64,000 nt of DNA, taken from positions 1,054,001 to 1,118,000 of the forward strand of contig NZ_JBHTKA010000001.1 in assembly GCF_042676245.1 (NCBI RefSeq), written 5' to 3'. This DNA comes from Ohtaekwangia kribbensis (GTDB taxonomy: Bacteria > Bacteroidota > Bacteroidia > Cytophagales > Cyclobacteriaceae). The notes under the pieces are model-generated. The model had not been told where the DNA came from. It saw nothing but the letters and a program-made list of their open reading frames with translations, and ran no database searches. Made by a program: the position numbers and the translations under genes. Positions 8,805 through 16,309 of the stretch are shown one piece after another (within the stretch, counting starts at the first letter, position 1; every line of letters starts with the position of its first letter).

Positions 8805-9814
8805 GCGTGAACAGGAATAACAGGAAGCTTTACTATAAACTTATCGTTTTGAATAATTTCTACCGGGGTGTTACTGAGAAACTCATAGCGCTTGCAGATG
8901 TTTTCCAAACCAATACCGGTTGACTCTTCGCTAAATACCATTTTCTTCTGCAGGTTATTTTCCACCACTATAAAATTATCCATCGTATATACGTGGATCT
9001 CCAGCGGGTTTTCTTCCGATACTATATTATGCTTGATGGCATTTTCAATAAGCATCTGTACCACGAGCGGAGCCACCATACTCTTCACGCCTTCCAGTTG
9101 AATATTCAATTTCAGTTTGTCCCCGAAACGGATTTGCTGCAGGTATAAATAAGACATCAGGAATTTCAACTCTTCGTCCAGCGTTACCACCTCGCGATCG
9201 CGTGTGTCCAATACATACCGGTATACTTCGGATAACTGCTTGATGAACTTGGCAGCTTTATCCTGATCTTCGTATACCACGTTGGTTAAAACGTTTAATG
9301 TATTAAAGAGGAAATGCGGATTGATCTGACTTTTGAGACTCTCGTAATGAGCCGCTATATTTTCTTTCTGAAGGCGTTCTGCATCGATCGCGACCTGCCG
9401 CCAGTTAATTAAAAATTCTCTTCCGTGCATAAACAGGGAAATGATGATCGTAATAAGAATAGAATACCCCGTGCTATAGTTGATCGCTACCTGCAGACTC
9501 CACGAGTATAAAGCGATGATGCCATACATGGCCGCGAGCGAGTATACAATGGTAACGATGAGCCCGATGATGAAGCGCTTCATCGGAAATTTGATCCACG
9601 GCCATTTCCAGGAAATAAAATTGGCCAGGTATGAATTACCTTTCCAGAGCGCGACCCACATCAGGGCATTGAGCGAGCCTATCTTCCAGAAGCGAGGCGA
9701 ATTAAAAGTACATTCGTTACATCCCAGTCCCGACCATGCAAACAGCATCCCGAGAATGATCAGAACGAAAACACTCTTCATTTCCTTAATAACCAGACTC
9801 CGGTCGATGGCCAT
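8801..9814 (-). CDS. LytS/YehU-type sensor histidine kinase
   Basis: A 337-aa membrane kinase. Four hydrophobic segments lie at about 13-30, 45-68, 80-103 and 112-130, followed by a short coiled linker and the His_kinase domain with the phosphorylated H167 in QINPHFLFNTLN. The ATP-binding region includes VQMLIENAIKHNI (N-box) and STGIGLENICKRY (G-box). No large periplasmic sensor domain is present, so the ligand is probably sensed in or near the membrane. The stop overlaps the LytTR regulator start by 4 bp. Upstream, 19 bp away, is a small four-helix membrane protein gene on the same strand, so the operon is probably membrane protein, kinase, regulator. Confidence 0.95.
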   Translation of the reverse strand: MAIDRSLVIKEMKSVFVLIILGMLFAWSGLGCNECTFNSPRFWKIGSLNALMWVALWKGNSYLANFISWKWPWIKFPMKRFIIGLIVTIVYSLAAMYGIIALYSWSLQVAINYSTGYSILITIIISLFMHGREFLINWRQVAIDAERLQKENIAAHYESLKSQINPHFLFNTLNVLTNVVYEDQDKAAKFIKQLSEVYRYVLDTRDREVVTLDEELKFLMSYLYLQQIRFGDKLKLNIQLEGVKSMVAPLVVQMLIENAIKHNIVSEENPLEIHVYTMDNFIVVENNLQKKMVFSEESTGIGLENICKRYEFLSNTPVEIIQNDKFIVKLPVIPVHA

Positions 9815-9833
9815 ACGCTATAGTCCTTGTGCT

Positions 9834-10241
9834 TTATATGAGTAATCCAACCCCTAACGTAATAAGCCCGGCTGCCAATAGCAATGCACCGGTATAAATT
9901 AATGCTACAAGTTTACTCGGACGGGTTGCATTGGGACTCATCGATGAAAAGAAAAATCCTCCGGAGATAAGCAACGCGGATGCCGGAATTGAAGCCCGCA
10001 CAAACCACGTAGCACCCAACGGTAGGGCTACGTGATCTGCGAGCAACTGGCATACCAGCGACAGAATAACAATAACACCGGCATGCGCATGCCCTGCCCT
10101 GAACATGGACTTCTGGAAAGCATTGAATTCAATTTTGGTAAACTTACCCGACAATACCATCAACAAAAAATACCCGCCATATTCAATAGACGGAATCGTG
10201 ATCAGTATAATTCCACACATGAGTTTTGATTCGACTGTCAT
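9834..10241 (-). CDS. Small four-helix membrane protein, first gene of the LytS/LytTR operon
   Basis: A 135-aa protein made almost wholly of four hydrophobic helices (about 8-30, 50-70, 80-100 and 112-134). The first half contains FRAGHAHAGV, where two closely spaced histidines lie in or next to helix 2, and SIEYGGYFLL in helix 1. I recognise the type as a conserved small membrane protein of Bacteroidota but know no function. Only 19 bp separate its stop from the kinase start, so co-transcription is likely; it could supply or modify the signal sensed by a kinase that lacks a large extracytoplasmic domain. That role is speculation. The 166 bp upstream carry an AGCT-rich repeat. Confidence 0.85.
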   Translation of the reverse strand: MTVESKLMCGIILITIPSIEYGGYFLLMVLSGKFTKIEFNAFQKSMFRAGHAHAGVIVILSLVCQLLADHVALPLGATWFVRASIPASALLISGGFFFSSMSPNATRPSKLVALIYTGALLLAAGLITLGVGLLI

Positions 10242-10270
10242 ACGCTAAATTGGTTACTGGCTGCAAGAAA

Positions 10271-10404
10271 AGCTGCGAACTTTACTTAGAAGTTTCGAGC
10301 TTTGAGCTGCGAGACGTTACTGCAGCGCCCGCTGCCATTATGAAAATTATATTTATAGTTACAAGTTAAACCTCACCGACATCTACTAGCAGCTAGCAGC
10401 TACT
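10271..10404. repeat. AGCT-rich intergenic repeat, copy 1
   Basis: The gap between the DoxX gene and the small membrane-protein gene is filled by AGCT-rich, partly self-complementary sequence. An 18-bp block at 10296-10313 (CGAGCTTTGAGCTGCGAG) is identical to 10897-10914. At 10386-10401 there is an alternating TAGCAGCTAGCAGCTA tract. Related words recur at 10981-11052 and 16001-16226. Confidence 0.65.
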
Positions 10405-10407
10405 TAC

Positions 10408-10854
10408 TCAATGTCTCACCGAAAACCAATACGCCCACCCGATAAAAAACACCTGGAGAGGAATGCGAAACACCAGGTACATCGGTCCGTTTTCCATGCC
10501 GCCCAGTTCTACGTGTTTGAGTGAGCCTATGATGTTGGCGGGAAGTATACATATAAAGAATACAATGAGAAGTATACCGGTTAGTTTCGCGATGCGATCG
10601 AACAGCAGTGCGATGGCAGCGAGCAGTTCCACTATACCAGTGAAATATACCAACTCCGTTTTATAGGGAAGTATATCGGGCATAGACTGTACCATTACAT
10701 CCGTCTTGAAGAAATGTGCCGATCCCGTCATGAGCAACATCAACGCCAGGGCCACACGCCCCATGAAACTAGCCGAATGCTTTTCTTTCAACACAAACCG
10801 GTTAACAAACCAGAACAATCCAAACGAACCAATCAACACAAACAGAGGCGCCAT
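10408..10854 (-). CDS. DoxX-family membrane protein
   Basis: A 148-aa protein with four transmembrane helices (about 4-22, 28-48, 70-88 and 93-113, with a further hydrophobic stretch at the C-terminus). The core features match the DoxX/DoxD-like family: GRVALALMLLMTGSAHFF in helix 2, VYFTGIVELLAAIALLF in helix 3 and an FRIPLQVFFIGWAYW C-terminal segment. DoxX-type proteins are small integral membrane proteins linked to quinone or thiosulfate redox chemistry in a few organisms, but most have no known role. Both flanks of the gene are repeat-bearing intergenic gaps, so it is probably monocistronic. Family is confident, function is not. Confidence 0.88.
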   Translation of the reverse strand: MAPLFVLIGSFGLFWFVNRFVLKEKHSASFMGRVALALMLLMTGSAHFFKTDVMVQSMPDILPYKTELVYFTGIVELLAAIALLFDRIAKLTGILLIVFFICILPANIIGSLKHVELGGMENGPMYLVFRIPLQVFFIGWAYWFSVRH

Positions 10855-10890
10855 AGCATGGAGATTTATCTTTATTAGTAGTACTTTTTT

Positions 10891-11050
10891 AAGTTGCGAG
10901 CTTTGAGCTGCGAGTTAAAGGCTACGGCTGTTGACTGTAATTCGTTGATGTGTACTTACTATGTAGCAGTCAGCAACATAATCTATCAGCAGCTGGCAGC
11001 CAGAAGCCTGTGGCTTTTTCCTCTCGTGGCTCAGGGCTCATAGCTCGAAG
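10891..11050. repeat. AGCT-rich intergenic repeat, copy 2
   Basis: Contains the 18-bp block identical to 10296-10313 (here 10897-10914), then AGCAGTCAGCA and AGCAGCTGGCAGCCAGAAGC (10988-11007), then GCTCATAGCTCGAAGCTA at 11036-11053, which runs into the stop of the next gene. It belongs to the same mosaic family as 10271-10404 and 16001-16226. Confidence 0.65.
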
Positions 11051-11707
11051 CTATTTCTGACATTTACTCTTCATTCCTTCCGCCATCTGCTGTCCCCATT
11101 GTGGTGCCAGCGGGTTGTCTGATTTGAAGGTAGCAAATTTTTCGAGGGAGCGATCGGTTGTAGCGCATGCTTCGGCTGTCGATAAACCGGAAAACTGTGC
11201 AATACCCAATTGCATTTGTGCCAGCAATGCTAACGCACGCGGGTTGTTGCCATCGATCGCTATAGCTTTGTTCAGGGTTTGCATGGTGAGCGCTGCATAT
11301 TGTGGTCCGCGGGAAGCAGGGTCTACCGAAACACGGATCATGTTGATGAAGCCTTCCATCGCAATTATTTCTGAATCGTTGGGAAGAATTTCTTTCGCTT
11401 TGTTCAATGATGTTGTTGCCAAGTCGAGGTATGCATCTTTTTTAGCTGCTTCCTTTTCTTTTGTGCTCATCATAATATACCCGAACGATGCATAATAGAA
11501 TGGTTCCCATTTTGTTTTCTCGGCTGCACCGATACGTTCAAAAGTATTGACAGCGGTCTGGAGGTCTGCAATAGACTGTGCTGTATAAACACTGTGTATA
11601 TTCTTTTGCATCGCTTCCATGTACTTGCTGTCATTGGCAAATACGAGGTTGGATACAGATACGATCACCACAGCGATCAGGAAAGGAATGATGTTTAATG
11701 TTTTCAT
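11051..11707 (-). CDS. Secreted helical (TPR-like) protein of unknown function, 218 aa
   Basis: Starts with a signal peptide (MKTLNIIPFLIAVVIVSVSN, cleavage probably after VFA at about residue 24). The mature part is helical, with a TPR-like pattern around ATTSLNKAKEILPNDSEI and TLNKAIAIDGNNPRALALLA; the Asn-Pro-Arg-Ala turn in the latter is typical of TPR units. Two cysteines (in EACATT and near the C-terminal KSKCQK) could pair in the periplasm. It lies 26 bp downstream of the TonB-dependent receptor on the same strand, so the two are probably one transcript, with this protein acting with the receptor in uptake or signalling. The partner role is inferred from position only. Confidence 0.85.
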   Translation of the reverse strand: MKTLNIIPFLIAVVIVSVSNLVFANDSKYMEAMQKNIHSVYTAQSIADLQTAVNTFERIGAAEKTKWEPFYYASFGYIMMSTKEKEAAKKDAYLDLATTSLNKAKEILPNDSEIIAMEGFINMIRVSVDPASRGPQYAALTMQTLNKAIAIDGNNPRALALLAQMQLGIAQFSGLSTAEACATTDRSLEKFATFKSDNPLAPQWGQQMAEGMKSKCQK

Positions 11708-11733
11708 GTATATATGTGTTTAAGGTTTACGAT

Positions 11734-13887
11734 TTATAGACTTGGTAACTGGTTTACAGATTTATCTTTTGACAAAGTGATGAATATACCTACGAAAAGA
11801 AATCGCGGTGCTGCCTGGCGGATCGGTCTGCCGTTATATATACCTTCTGCATTTTGCTGTGTGCTATATTCGTAGCCGAAAATATTATCACGCCCCAGCA
11901 GGTTGGTACACGACAGGTAAACGATCAGGTATGGCTTTGGCAAGTAGCTCCAGTTAAAACTCAGATCGCTGTAAGCCGGTGTTTTACCACCATTGAATTT
12001 ATCAGCATTAGGGTTGTTATACGGGCGACCTGAAGTATAGGAGTAGGTAAAGCCCAACTGACTCTTAATGGACTGCACAAAATATTTATATACTACCGAG
12101 AAGTTGTGTTTCGAAGCAAATGTTGGTGTTGAGCGGTATGGATAGTTCAGGTAATTGCGTTTGGTATCCAGGAACGAGTACGAAATCCAGTAGTCGGTAT
12201 TGCGCAGGGAGCGGTTATCGCGCCAGAACAACTCTATACCTTTCGCATAGCCAGAACCTGCATTGTTTACTGCAGCAGCGTTTCCGTTCTCGTATTTTAC
12301 CAGGTCGCTATATTTCTTGTAGTAAGTCTCAACGCGGAACGTACGGTTGTTTTCAATGCGCTGGTAGTTCAGAATAAAGTGTTCAGCTTTTTCAGGATCT
12401 AACGTAGGGTTTATGCGCACGAGCTCGTTCTTCGCGGTCTGGCGGAATTTACCATAGGCAAATGATACCTGGCTATACGTTCCGGTTTTATAGGCCAGTG
12501 AAATGCGCGGATCTACCGAGAACTGATTCATCAGGTCATTATACTCCAAGCGGGCACCGGCACGTGTTACAAATTTATTGCTGGTATACAGATCGGCCTC
12601 CGCGAAACCTCCGGCAATCGTTTCATCGAACGAGCGTGCATAATCATCACCATCACTGATGATGTACTCCTGATCGTACGAACGCTGCAATACTTCAACA
12701 CCGGTCTTCAACTCCACTTTATCGGAGAGCGATCCTTCAAACACTGTTTTGGCATGTATACCTTTTTCAGTCTCAACAATATTATCGTGATCCGCGAAAG
12801 CGTCATTTTGCTGATAGGTATAGGAAACACCTCCGCGTACCATCCACTTATCATTCAAAGACTGCTTGTAAAAACCATTGAGGTAGCGGTAGTTATTCGT
12901 TAACTCGTACAGGAATTTTGAATTATAGTCATCGATGCTGTGCTGGTAAAGGGAGTAGTTTGTGTGATTAAAGTTACCGTATACTTTCAGCATGCCATCT
13001 TTACCGATCTGCTGACGAAACGCACTGCTGCCCTCCAGCGATACCGGAGCTTTTTCCCAGTCTACTTCCTGATTGATCAAACCGAAATACGGACGGATGT
13101 TGGTGTATTGAATTTTACCAATGATGGATCCGCCTGACCAGGCCTGTGTGTGTGCTACATCGCCACCCACCGAAAGTATACCTATATCTGTACGCGTCAT
13201 TTCTGATTGATCTTTTGAATCGAGTACAAGTGCAGAAGAAAGTGCCTGACCGTACTCGGCAGAATATCCACCGGTGCTGAAGCTTGTACCTTTAAACATG
13301 AAAGGAAGAAAGCGACCGCGTGACGGTGTATTCGGTGCAGAAGGACTATACGCATCCAGCACAATCATACCATCAATAAAGGTCTTTGCTTCGTTGCCAT
13401 CACCACCGCGTACAAAGAGTCTGCCGCTCTCCCCTACTTTTTGTGTACCGGGCAATGTATTCAGTGCACCTGCTATATCGGCTGTTGCACCGGCAGTGGT
13501 CGCTATATCCAGCGCTTTGAAAACGGTTCTTCGCGACTCATCGCTTGCTGCAAAAGCACCGGCTGTAATCATCACGGCTTCGAGTTCGTTGATCATTTCT
13601 TCGAGTGGCACTGCTATGTTTACCGGCTTTCCTTCCAGCACAACTTCACGCTGAAAATCTTTGTAGCCTATAAATTTCACCAGCAATATTTTGGTGCCGG
13701 TTTCTGTGGTGGTGAATTCAAAGTTGCCTTCGGTGTCAGAGGTAGTACCATCGTAAGTATCTACGAGTACAATGTTGGCCAGCGGTACAGCGACACCGCG
13801 TTCGTCTGTTATCTTACCGGAGATGCGGGTCTGGCTATAGCCCGTTACCAGTGTGCATGCGAGAAAAGCGGAGTAGAATAGTTTCAT
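11734..13887 (-). CDS. TonB-dependent outer-membrane receptor with carboxypeptidase-regulatory-like N-terminal domain
   Basis: A 717-aa receptor. Residues 1-18 are a signal peptide ending near GYSQ. Residues ~20-105 form the carboxypeptidase-regulatory-like domain common in Bacteroidota receptors (ISGKITDERGVAVPLANI, FIGYKDFQ). The plug follows (GALNTLPGTQKVGESGRLF, VRGGDGNEAKTFIDG, STGGYSAEYGQALS) and the rest is a beta barrel ending in aromatic-rich strands. No adjacent SusD-type lipoprotein exists, so this is not a classical SusCD pair; the ligand cannot be read from sequence. A LytTR-type direct repeat and candidate promoter lie 20-90 bp upstream, and a secreted TPR-like protein gene follows 26 bp downstream. 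It is shorter than SusC proteins (~1000 aa) and closer in size to siderophore or metal receptors. Confidence 0.93.
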   Translation of the reverse strand: MKLFYSAFLACTLVTGYSQTRISGKITDERGVAVPLANIVLVDTYDGTTSDTEGNFEFTTTETGTKILLVKFIGYKDFQREVVLEGKPVNIAVPLEEMINELEAVMITAGAFAASDESRRTVFKALDIATTAGATADIAGALNTLPGTQKVGESGRLFVRGGDGNEAKTFIDGMIVLDAYSPSAPNTPSRGRFLPFMFKGTSFSTGGYSAEYGQALSSALVLDSKDQSEMTRTDIGILSVGGDVAHTQAWSGGSIIGKIQYTNIRPYFGLINQEVDWEKAPVSLEGSSAFRQQIGKDGMLKVYGNFNHTNYSLYQHSIDDYNSKFLYELTNNYRYLNGFYKQSLNDKWMVRGGVSYTYQQNDAFADHDNIVETEKGIHAKTVFEGSLSDKVELKTGVEVLQRSYDQEYIISDGDDYARSFDETIAGGFAEADLYTSNKFVTRAGARLEYNDLMNQFSVDPRISLAYKTGTYSQVSFAYGKFRQTAKNELVRINPTLDPEKAEHFILNYQRIENNRTFRVETYYKKYSDLVKYENGNAAAVNNAGSGYAKGIELFWRDNRSLRNTDYWISYSFLDTKRNYLNYPYRSTPTFASKHNFSVVYKYFVQSIKSQLGFTYSYTSGRPYNNPNADKFNGGKTPAYSDLSFNWSYLPKPYLIVYLSCTNLLGRDNIFGYEYSTQQNAEGIYNGRPIRQAAPRFLFVGIFITLSKDKSVNQLPSL

Positions 13888-13906
13888 CGTTGAGAGGATT
13901 ATGCTG

Positions 13907-13940
13907 TAAAGATTCTGGAAAGAATAGTCCTTTGAAAAAA
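13907..13940 (-). promoter_or_regulatory. Candidate promoter of the TonB receptor
   Basis: On the minus strand a -33-like TTTTTTC (13940-13934) is separated by 19 bp from AATCTTTA (13914-13907), close to the Bacteroidota -7 consensus TAnnTTTG. The arrangement copies the candidate promoter at 14846-14879, with the LytTR repeat 7 bp upstream in both. Confidence 0.5.
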
Positions 13941-13947
13941 GGAGTTA

Positions 13948-13977
13948 CTGAACTGTAAGGAGATCAGGATGAACTGT
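13948..13977 (-). promoter_or_regulatory. LytTR-type direct-repeat site upstream of the TonB receptor
   Basis: On the minus strand ACAGTTCAT (13977-13969) and ACAGTTCAG (13956-13948) are separated by exactly 12 bp, a 21-bp repeat period. Both 9-mers fit the published LytTR half-site pattern [TA][AC][CA]GTTN[AG][TG]. The proximal repeat lies 7 bp from the candidate -33 box, as expected for an activator site. Confidence 0.75.
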
Positions 13978-13993
13978 AGAAAGCCCATCCTGA
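13964..13993. terminator. Hairpin downstream of the hydrolase gene
   Basis: An 8-bp perfect inverted repeat (13964-13971 with 13986-13993) lies just after the hydrolase stop. The T run is on the plus-strand side (13994-14000), although both flanking genes are on the minus strand, so its role as terminator is doubtful. It also overlaps the distal half of the LytTR site. Confidence 0.3.
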
Positions 13994-14004
13994 ATTTTTT
14001 GCTT

Positions 14005-14805
14005 TTATTTTACGAGTGCTTCGATTTTGGTGATATAGGTATTGGCATCAGCCTTCATACCGCCCAGGTGTTGTCCTTCAAATGTCCAGAACTCTTTCTG
14101 GCCAACCGCATTGTTATAGATTATTTCACTGCCAACGATGGGTGCTTCTTTATCTTCTTTGCTGTGCACGATCAGCTTCGGCATGTTGGTTAAAGCCTTC
14201 ACGTCTTCTTTCGCTGCATAAGGCGACACGAGGTATTGTTTGATCACAGCATGTTGTTCCTCCGGAGCATATAGCAATGCTATATCGGTGAATGAACTGA
14301 GTGAACCTTCCAGCACCAATGCATTTACTTTTGACTGATTGTCTTTCGCGATCTTGGTAGCGATCTGCGAACCTAACGAAGCTCCGAATACGATGAGTTT
14401 AGTATTCTTTACATCCTTACGATTGATGAGGTAATCAAATACAACCTGTCCGTCCTGAGCAACATTGATGTGCGTAGGTTTGCCGGTAGATTTACCATAG
14501 CCGCGGAAGTCGATCATGAATACCTGGAAGCCGCGATCAACCAGTGGCTTGGTCATGAATGTATAGGTTGAGACATTACCACCGGCTCCGTGAAAGAACA
14601 GCACGGTTGCTTTCGGTTTGCCGGTTGGTTTCAAAAATATACCATTGAGTGTAACGGTATCTGTCTTGATGCTGACTTCTTCGAACGCAATACCTTCCAT
14701 CGGCTTCCACGCCTTTACCGGGAAATAGAATTTGTCATCGAACTGAGCGTTTGCAAAAGAAATGGTCAGGAATGTTACCAGCAGAAGTAAAGAGAATGAT
14801 TTCAT
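14005..14805 (-). CDS. Secreted alpha/beta hydrolase (serine hydrolase)
   Basis: A 266-aa alpha/beta hydrolase. The start at 14805 gives a clean signal peptide (MKSFSLLLLVTFLTISFANA then Q), so the enzyme is exported; an in-frame ATG at 14841 would put 12 residues before it and would precede or coincide with the predicted transcript start. Core elements are the oxyanion-hole loop LFFHGAGGN, a strand with IDFRGYGKSTG, the nucleophile elbow GASLGS, the acid region VHSKEDKEAP, and a candidate catalytic His in FEGQHLGG. This arrangement is typical of BAAT/DUF1749-like esterases or thioesterases, but the substrate cannot be told. A LytTR-type site and candidate promoter lie 40-110 bp upstream, nearly identical in layout to those of the TonB receptor that follows downstream. 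Confidence 0.9.
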   Translation of the reverse strand: MKSFSLLLLVTFLTISFANAQFDDKFYFPVKAWKPMEGIAFEEVSIKTDTVTLNGIFLKPTGKPKATVLFFHGAGGNVSTYTFMTKPLVDRGFQVFMIDFRGYGKSTGKPTHINVAQDGQVVFDYLINRKDVKNTKLIVFGASLGSQIATKIAKDNQSKVNALVLEGSLSSFTDIALLYAPEEQHAVIKQYLVSPYAAKEDVKALTNMPKLIVHSKEDKEAPIVGSEIIYNNAVGQKEFWTFEGQHLGGMKADANTYITKIEALVK

Positions 14806-14845
14806 ATAGGATGTGTTTTTATTTGGGTTTGTGTGAATCATGAGT

Positions 14846-14879
14846 CAAAAATTCACTTCCGTTCCCACATCCTCAAAAA
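14846..14879 (-). promoter_or_regulatory. Candidate promoter of the secreted hydrolase
   Basis: On the minus strand TTTTTG (14879-14874), a 20-bp spacer and AATTTTTG (14853-14846) match the Bacteroidota -33/-7 layout with 7 of 8 bases of TAnnTTTG. Transcription would begin near 14839, which favours translation from 14805. Confidence 0.55.
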
Positions 14880-14886
14880 GACCTTA

Positions 14887-14916
14887 CTGAACTGTAGAAC
14901 ATGCCCGACCAACTGT
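14887..14916 (-). promoter_or_regulatory. LytTR-type direct-repeat site upstream of the hydrolase
   Basis: On the minus strand ACAGTTGGT (14916-14908) and ACAGTTCAG (14895-14887) are spaced by 12 bp, a 21-bp period identical to the site at 13948-13977. Both fit the LytTR half-site pattern, and the proximal one again lies 7 bp from the -33-like box. Confidence 0.75.
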
Positions 14917-14935
14917 AATGAACCGTTACCGAAAT

Positions 14936-15946
14936 TTATACCCCGGGCGTGCGTACAATGATCTTTCCGGGAGTTTTATTGCCTTCAAAGACTTTGAACG
15001 CGGTATAATAATCGTCATATACCCCGGCAATAACCGGCCGAACCGGATTTACTTCGAGGAACTTTACAAACTGTTCCAGGTCTTCGCGGCTTCCGGTAGT
15101 ATAGGCCTGCAACCGTATATTTCTGCGAATCACACTCACCAGGTCGATCGCTGTTTTGGTGTCTTCCAGGAATCCGATCAGCGCCACTTCCCCATTGACA
15201 GCCGTTGCATGAATTGATTCCTGTACCGATGAACCACCGGCCACATCGATCACCAGGTCAACCCCGCGGCTATGCGTCAATTCCAATACCTGCTGTGACC
15301 AATGCGGATGTAGTTTATAGTTGACAATCACATCCGCGCCAAGCTGTCTCAAAAACTCTTCATTGTCTTTTTTACCGGTGGTTACAATCGTGCGCAGTCC
15401 CATGCGCTTGGCAAGCTGCAGTGCATATAGCGACACACCGCCCGTACCCTGAATAAGCACCGTATCGCCCGCCTGTATACCCGACTGCGTCAACACACGA
15501 AAAGCTGTTAGCCCGGCCGTTGGCACCGTAGCCGCTTCCTCAAACGACAATGTTGAAGGTGCCTTGGCTATACTTTGTTCATGGAACGATATATATTCGG
15601 TAAAGACACCATCTACCGATGCCCCCAACTGAAGCGAAGCTTTGAAAGCATCCAGCTTACCGCCATACCAGCGTTGTCGCAGTAAACTGATCACGCGATC
15701 GCCCGGTACAAAGCGCGTAACTTTACTACCCACACGTTCAACAATACCAGCCGCATCCGAGCCCAACACCACAGGCAGCGGCTTTACCACCGGATACTTT
15801 CCGATAATAAAAGCATAATCACGATAATTAAGCGATGTCGCTTTCACGCGCACCAAAACATCATACTCTCCTACAACAGGAGCAGCAGCGTCAGTCCATT
15901 GGATACCTTCTAACGAACCGGGGAATTTTAGTTGTAATGACTTCAT
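14936..15946 (-). CDS. Zinc-independent medium-chain dehydrogenase/quinone-oxidoreductase-like protein
   Basis: A 336-aa MDR-superfamily oxidoreductase. The GroES-like N-terminal half has VKATSLNYRDYAFI and VLGSDAAGIVERVG, and the nucleotide-binding half has IQGTGGVSLYALQLAKRMG, a motif of NADPH-dependent quinone oxidoreductases. The catalytic Cys-His pair and the four-Cys structural zinc site of alcohol dehydrogenases are absent, so it should be a zinc-independent NAD(P)H-dependent quinone/enone reductase or similar. The gene is divergent from a LysR regulator 363 bp away, the usual arrangement for regulator and target. Substrate is unknown; annotations of such proteins as alcohol dehydrogenase are generic. 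Confidence 0.92.
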   Translation of the reverse strand: MKSLQLKFPGSLEGIQWTDAAAPVVGEYDVLVRVKATSLNYRDYAFIIGKYPVVKPLPVVLGSDAAGIVERVGSKVTRFVPGDRVISLLRQRWYGGKLDAFKASLQLGASVDGVFTEYISFHEQSIAKAPSTLSFEEAATVPTAGLTAFRVLTQSGIQAGDTVLIQGTGGVSLYALQLAKRMGLRTIVTTGKKDNEEFLRQLGADVIVNYKLHPHWSQQVLELTHSRGVDLVIDVAGGSSVQESIHATAVNGEVALIGFLEDTKTAIDLVSVIRRNIRLQAYTTGSREDLEQFVKFLEVNPVRPVIAGVYDDYYTAFKVFEGNKTPGKIIVRTPGV

Positions 15947-16000
15947 ATTTATTAAGTTGATGACTGCCTGATTGCAATAGCGCAGGCTTTTTTAAAAAAC

Positions 16001-16226
16001 TGTGAGCTGCTAGCTGCCAGAGGTGTGGGGTTGGGAGAGGGTGTGTTTGGAGTGCCGTCTAAGCTGCGGGCTACTAGCTTCCAGACGTGTGAGTTTGGTA
16101 AGTGGGTGTGTTTGAGATGTTACACAATTATCTAAGTATATATTCTATTTTTACTTCAACTTAGCCAGGGAGCGGTAACATCTCGTTAAGCAGTAACACC
16201 CTGGAAGCTCGCAGCTGGTAGCTAGA
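16001..16226. repeat. AGCT-rich intergenic repeat, copies 3-5
   Basis: Two imperfect direct copies start at 16004 and 16068 (period 64 bp), each with an AGCT-rich head, a CCAGA(G/C)GTGTG block and a GGTGTGTTT(G) block. A third, inverted copy lies at 16175-16226 (CTGGAAGCTCGCAGCTGG is the reverse complement of the same head). Words are shared with the repeats at 10271-10404 and 10891-11050. Confidence 0.65.
16114..16184. promoter_or_regulatory. Nested palindrome, candidate LysR operator
   Basis: A perfect 10-bp inverted repeat (GAGATGTTAC at 16114-16123 with GTAACATCTC at 16175-16184) encloses a second pair, CTAAG (16132-16136) and CTTAG (16160-16164), plus AAGTA/TACTT. LysR-type regulators bind dyads in such divergent regions. 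It may instead be part of the repeat element. Confidence 0.4.
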
Positions 16227-16264
16227 ACCTTTTACAAAGAACGCAGTACTGGTCGCGACAATGC

Positions 16265-16272
16265 TATCTTTG
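16265..16272 (+). promoter_or_regulatory. -7 box of the LysR gene
   Basis: TATCTTTG matches the Bacteroidota -7 consensus TAnnTTTG exactly and lies 37 bp upstream of the LysR start codon. No clear -33 element was found. Confidence 0.5.
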
Positions 16273-16309
16273 TAATTCGTAATTCCTATCGCATTGATCT
16301 GAAAAAAGA

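Larger units (their letters stand above)
15947..16309. other. 363-bp divergent intergenic region between the dehydrogenase and LysR genes
   Basis: No coding potential is seen. It contains a 64-bp imperfect tandem repeat beginning at 16004 and 16068, a nested inverted repeat (16114-16184), a further AGCT-rich block (16201-16226) and a -7-like box for the LysR gene (16265-16272). Confidence 0.7.

Noticed and set aside
14806..14841. Upstream ATG (14841) for the hydrolase
   Set aside because: The predicted transcript start is near 14839 and the signal peptide begins at 14805.
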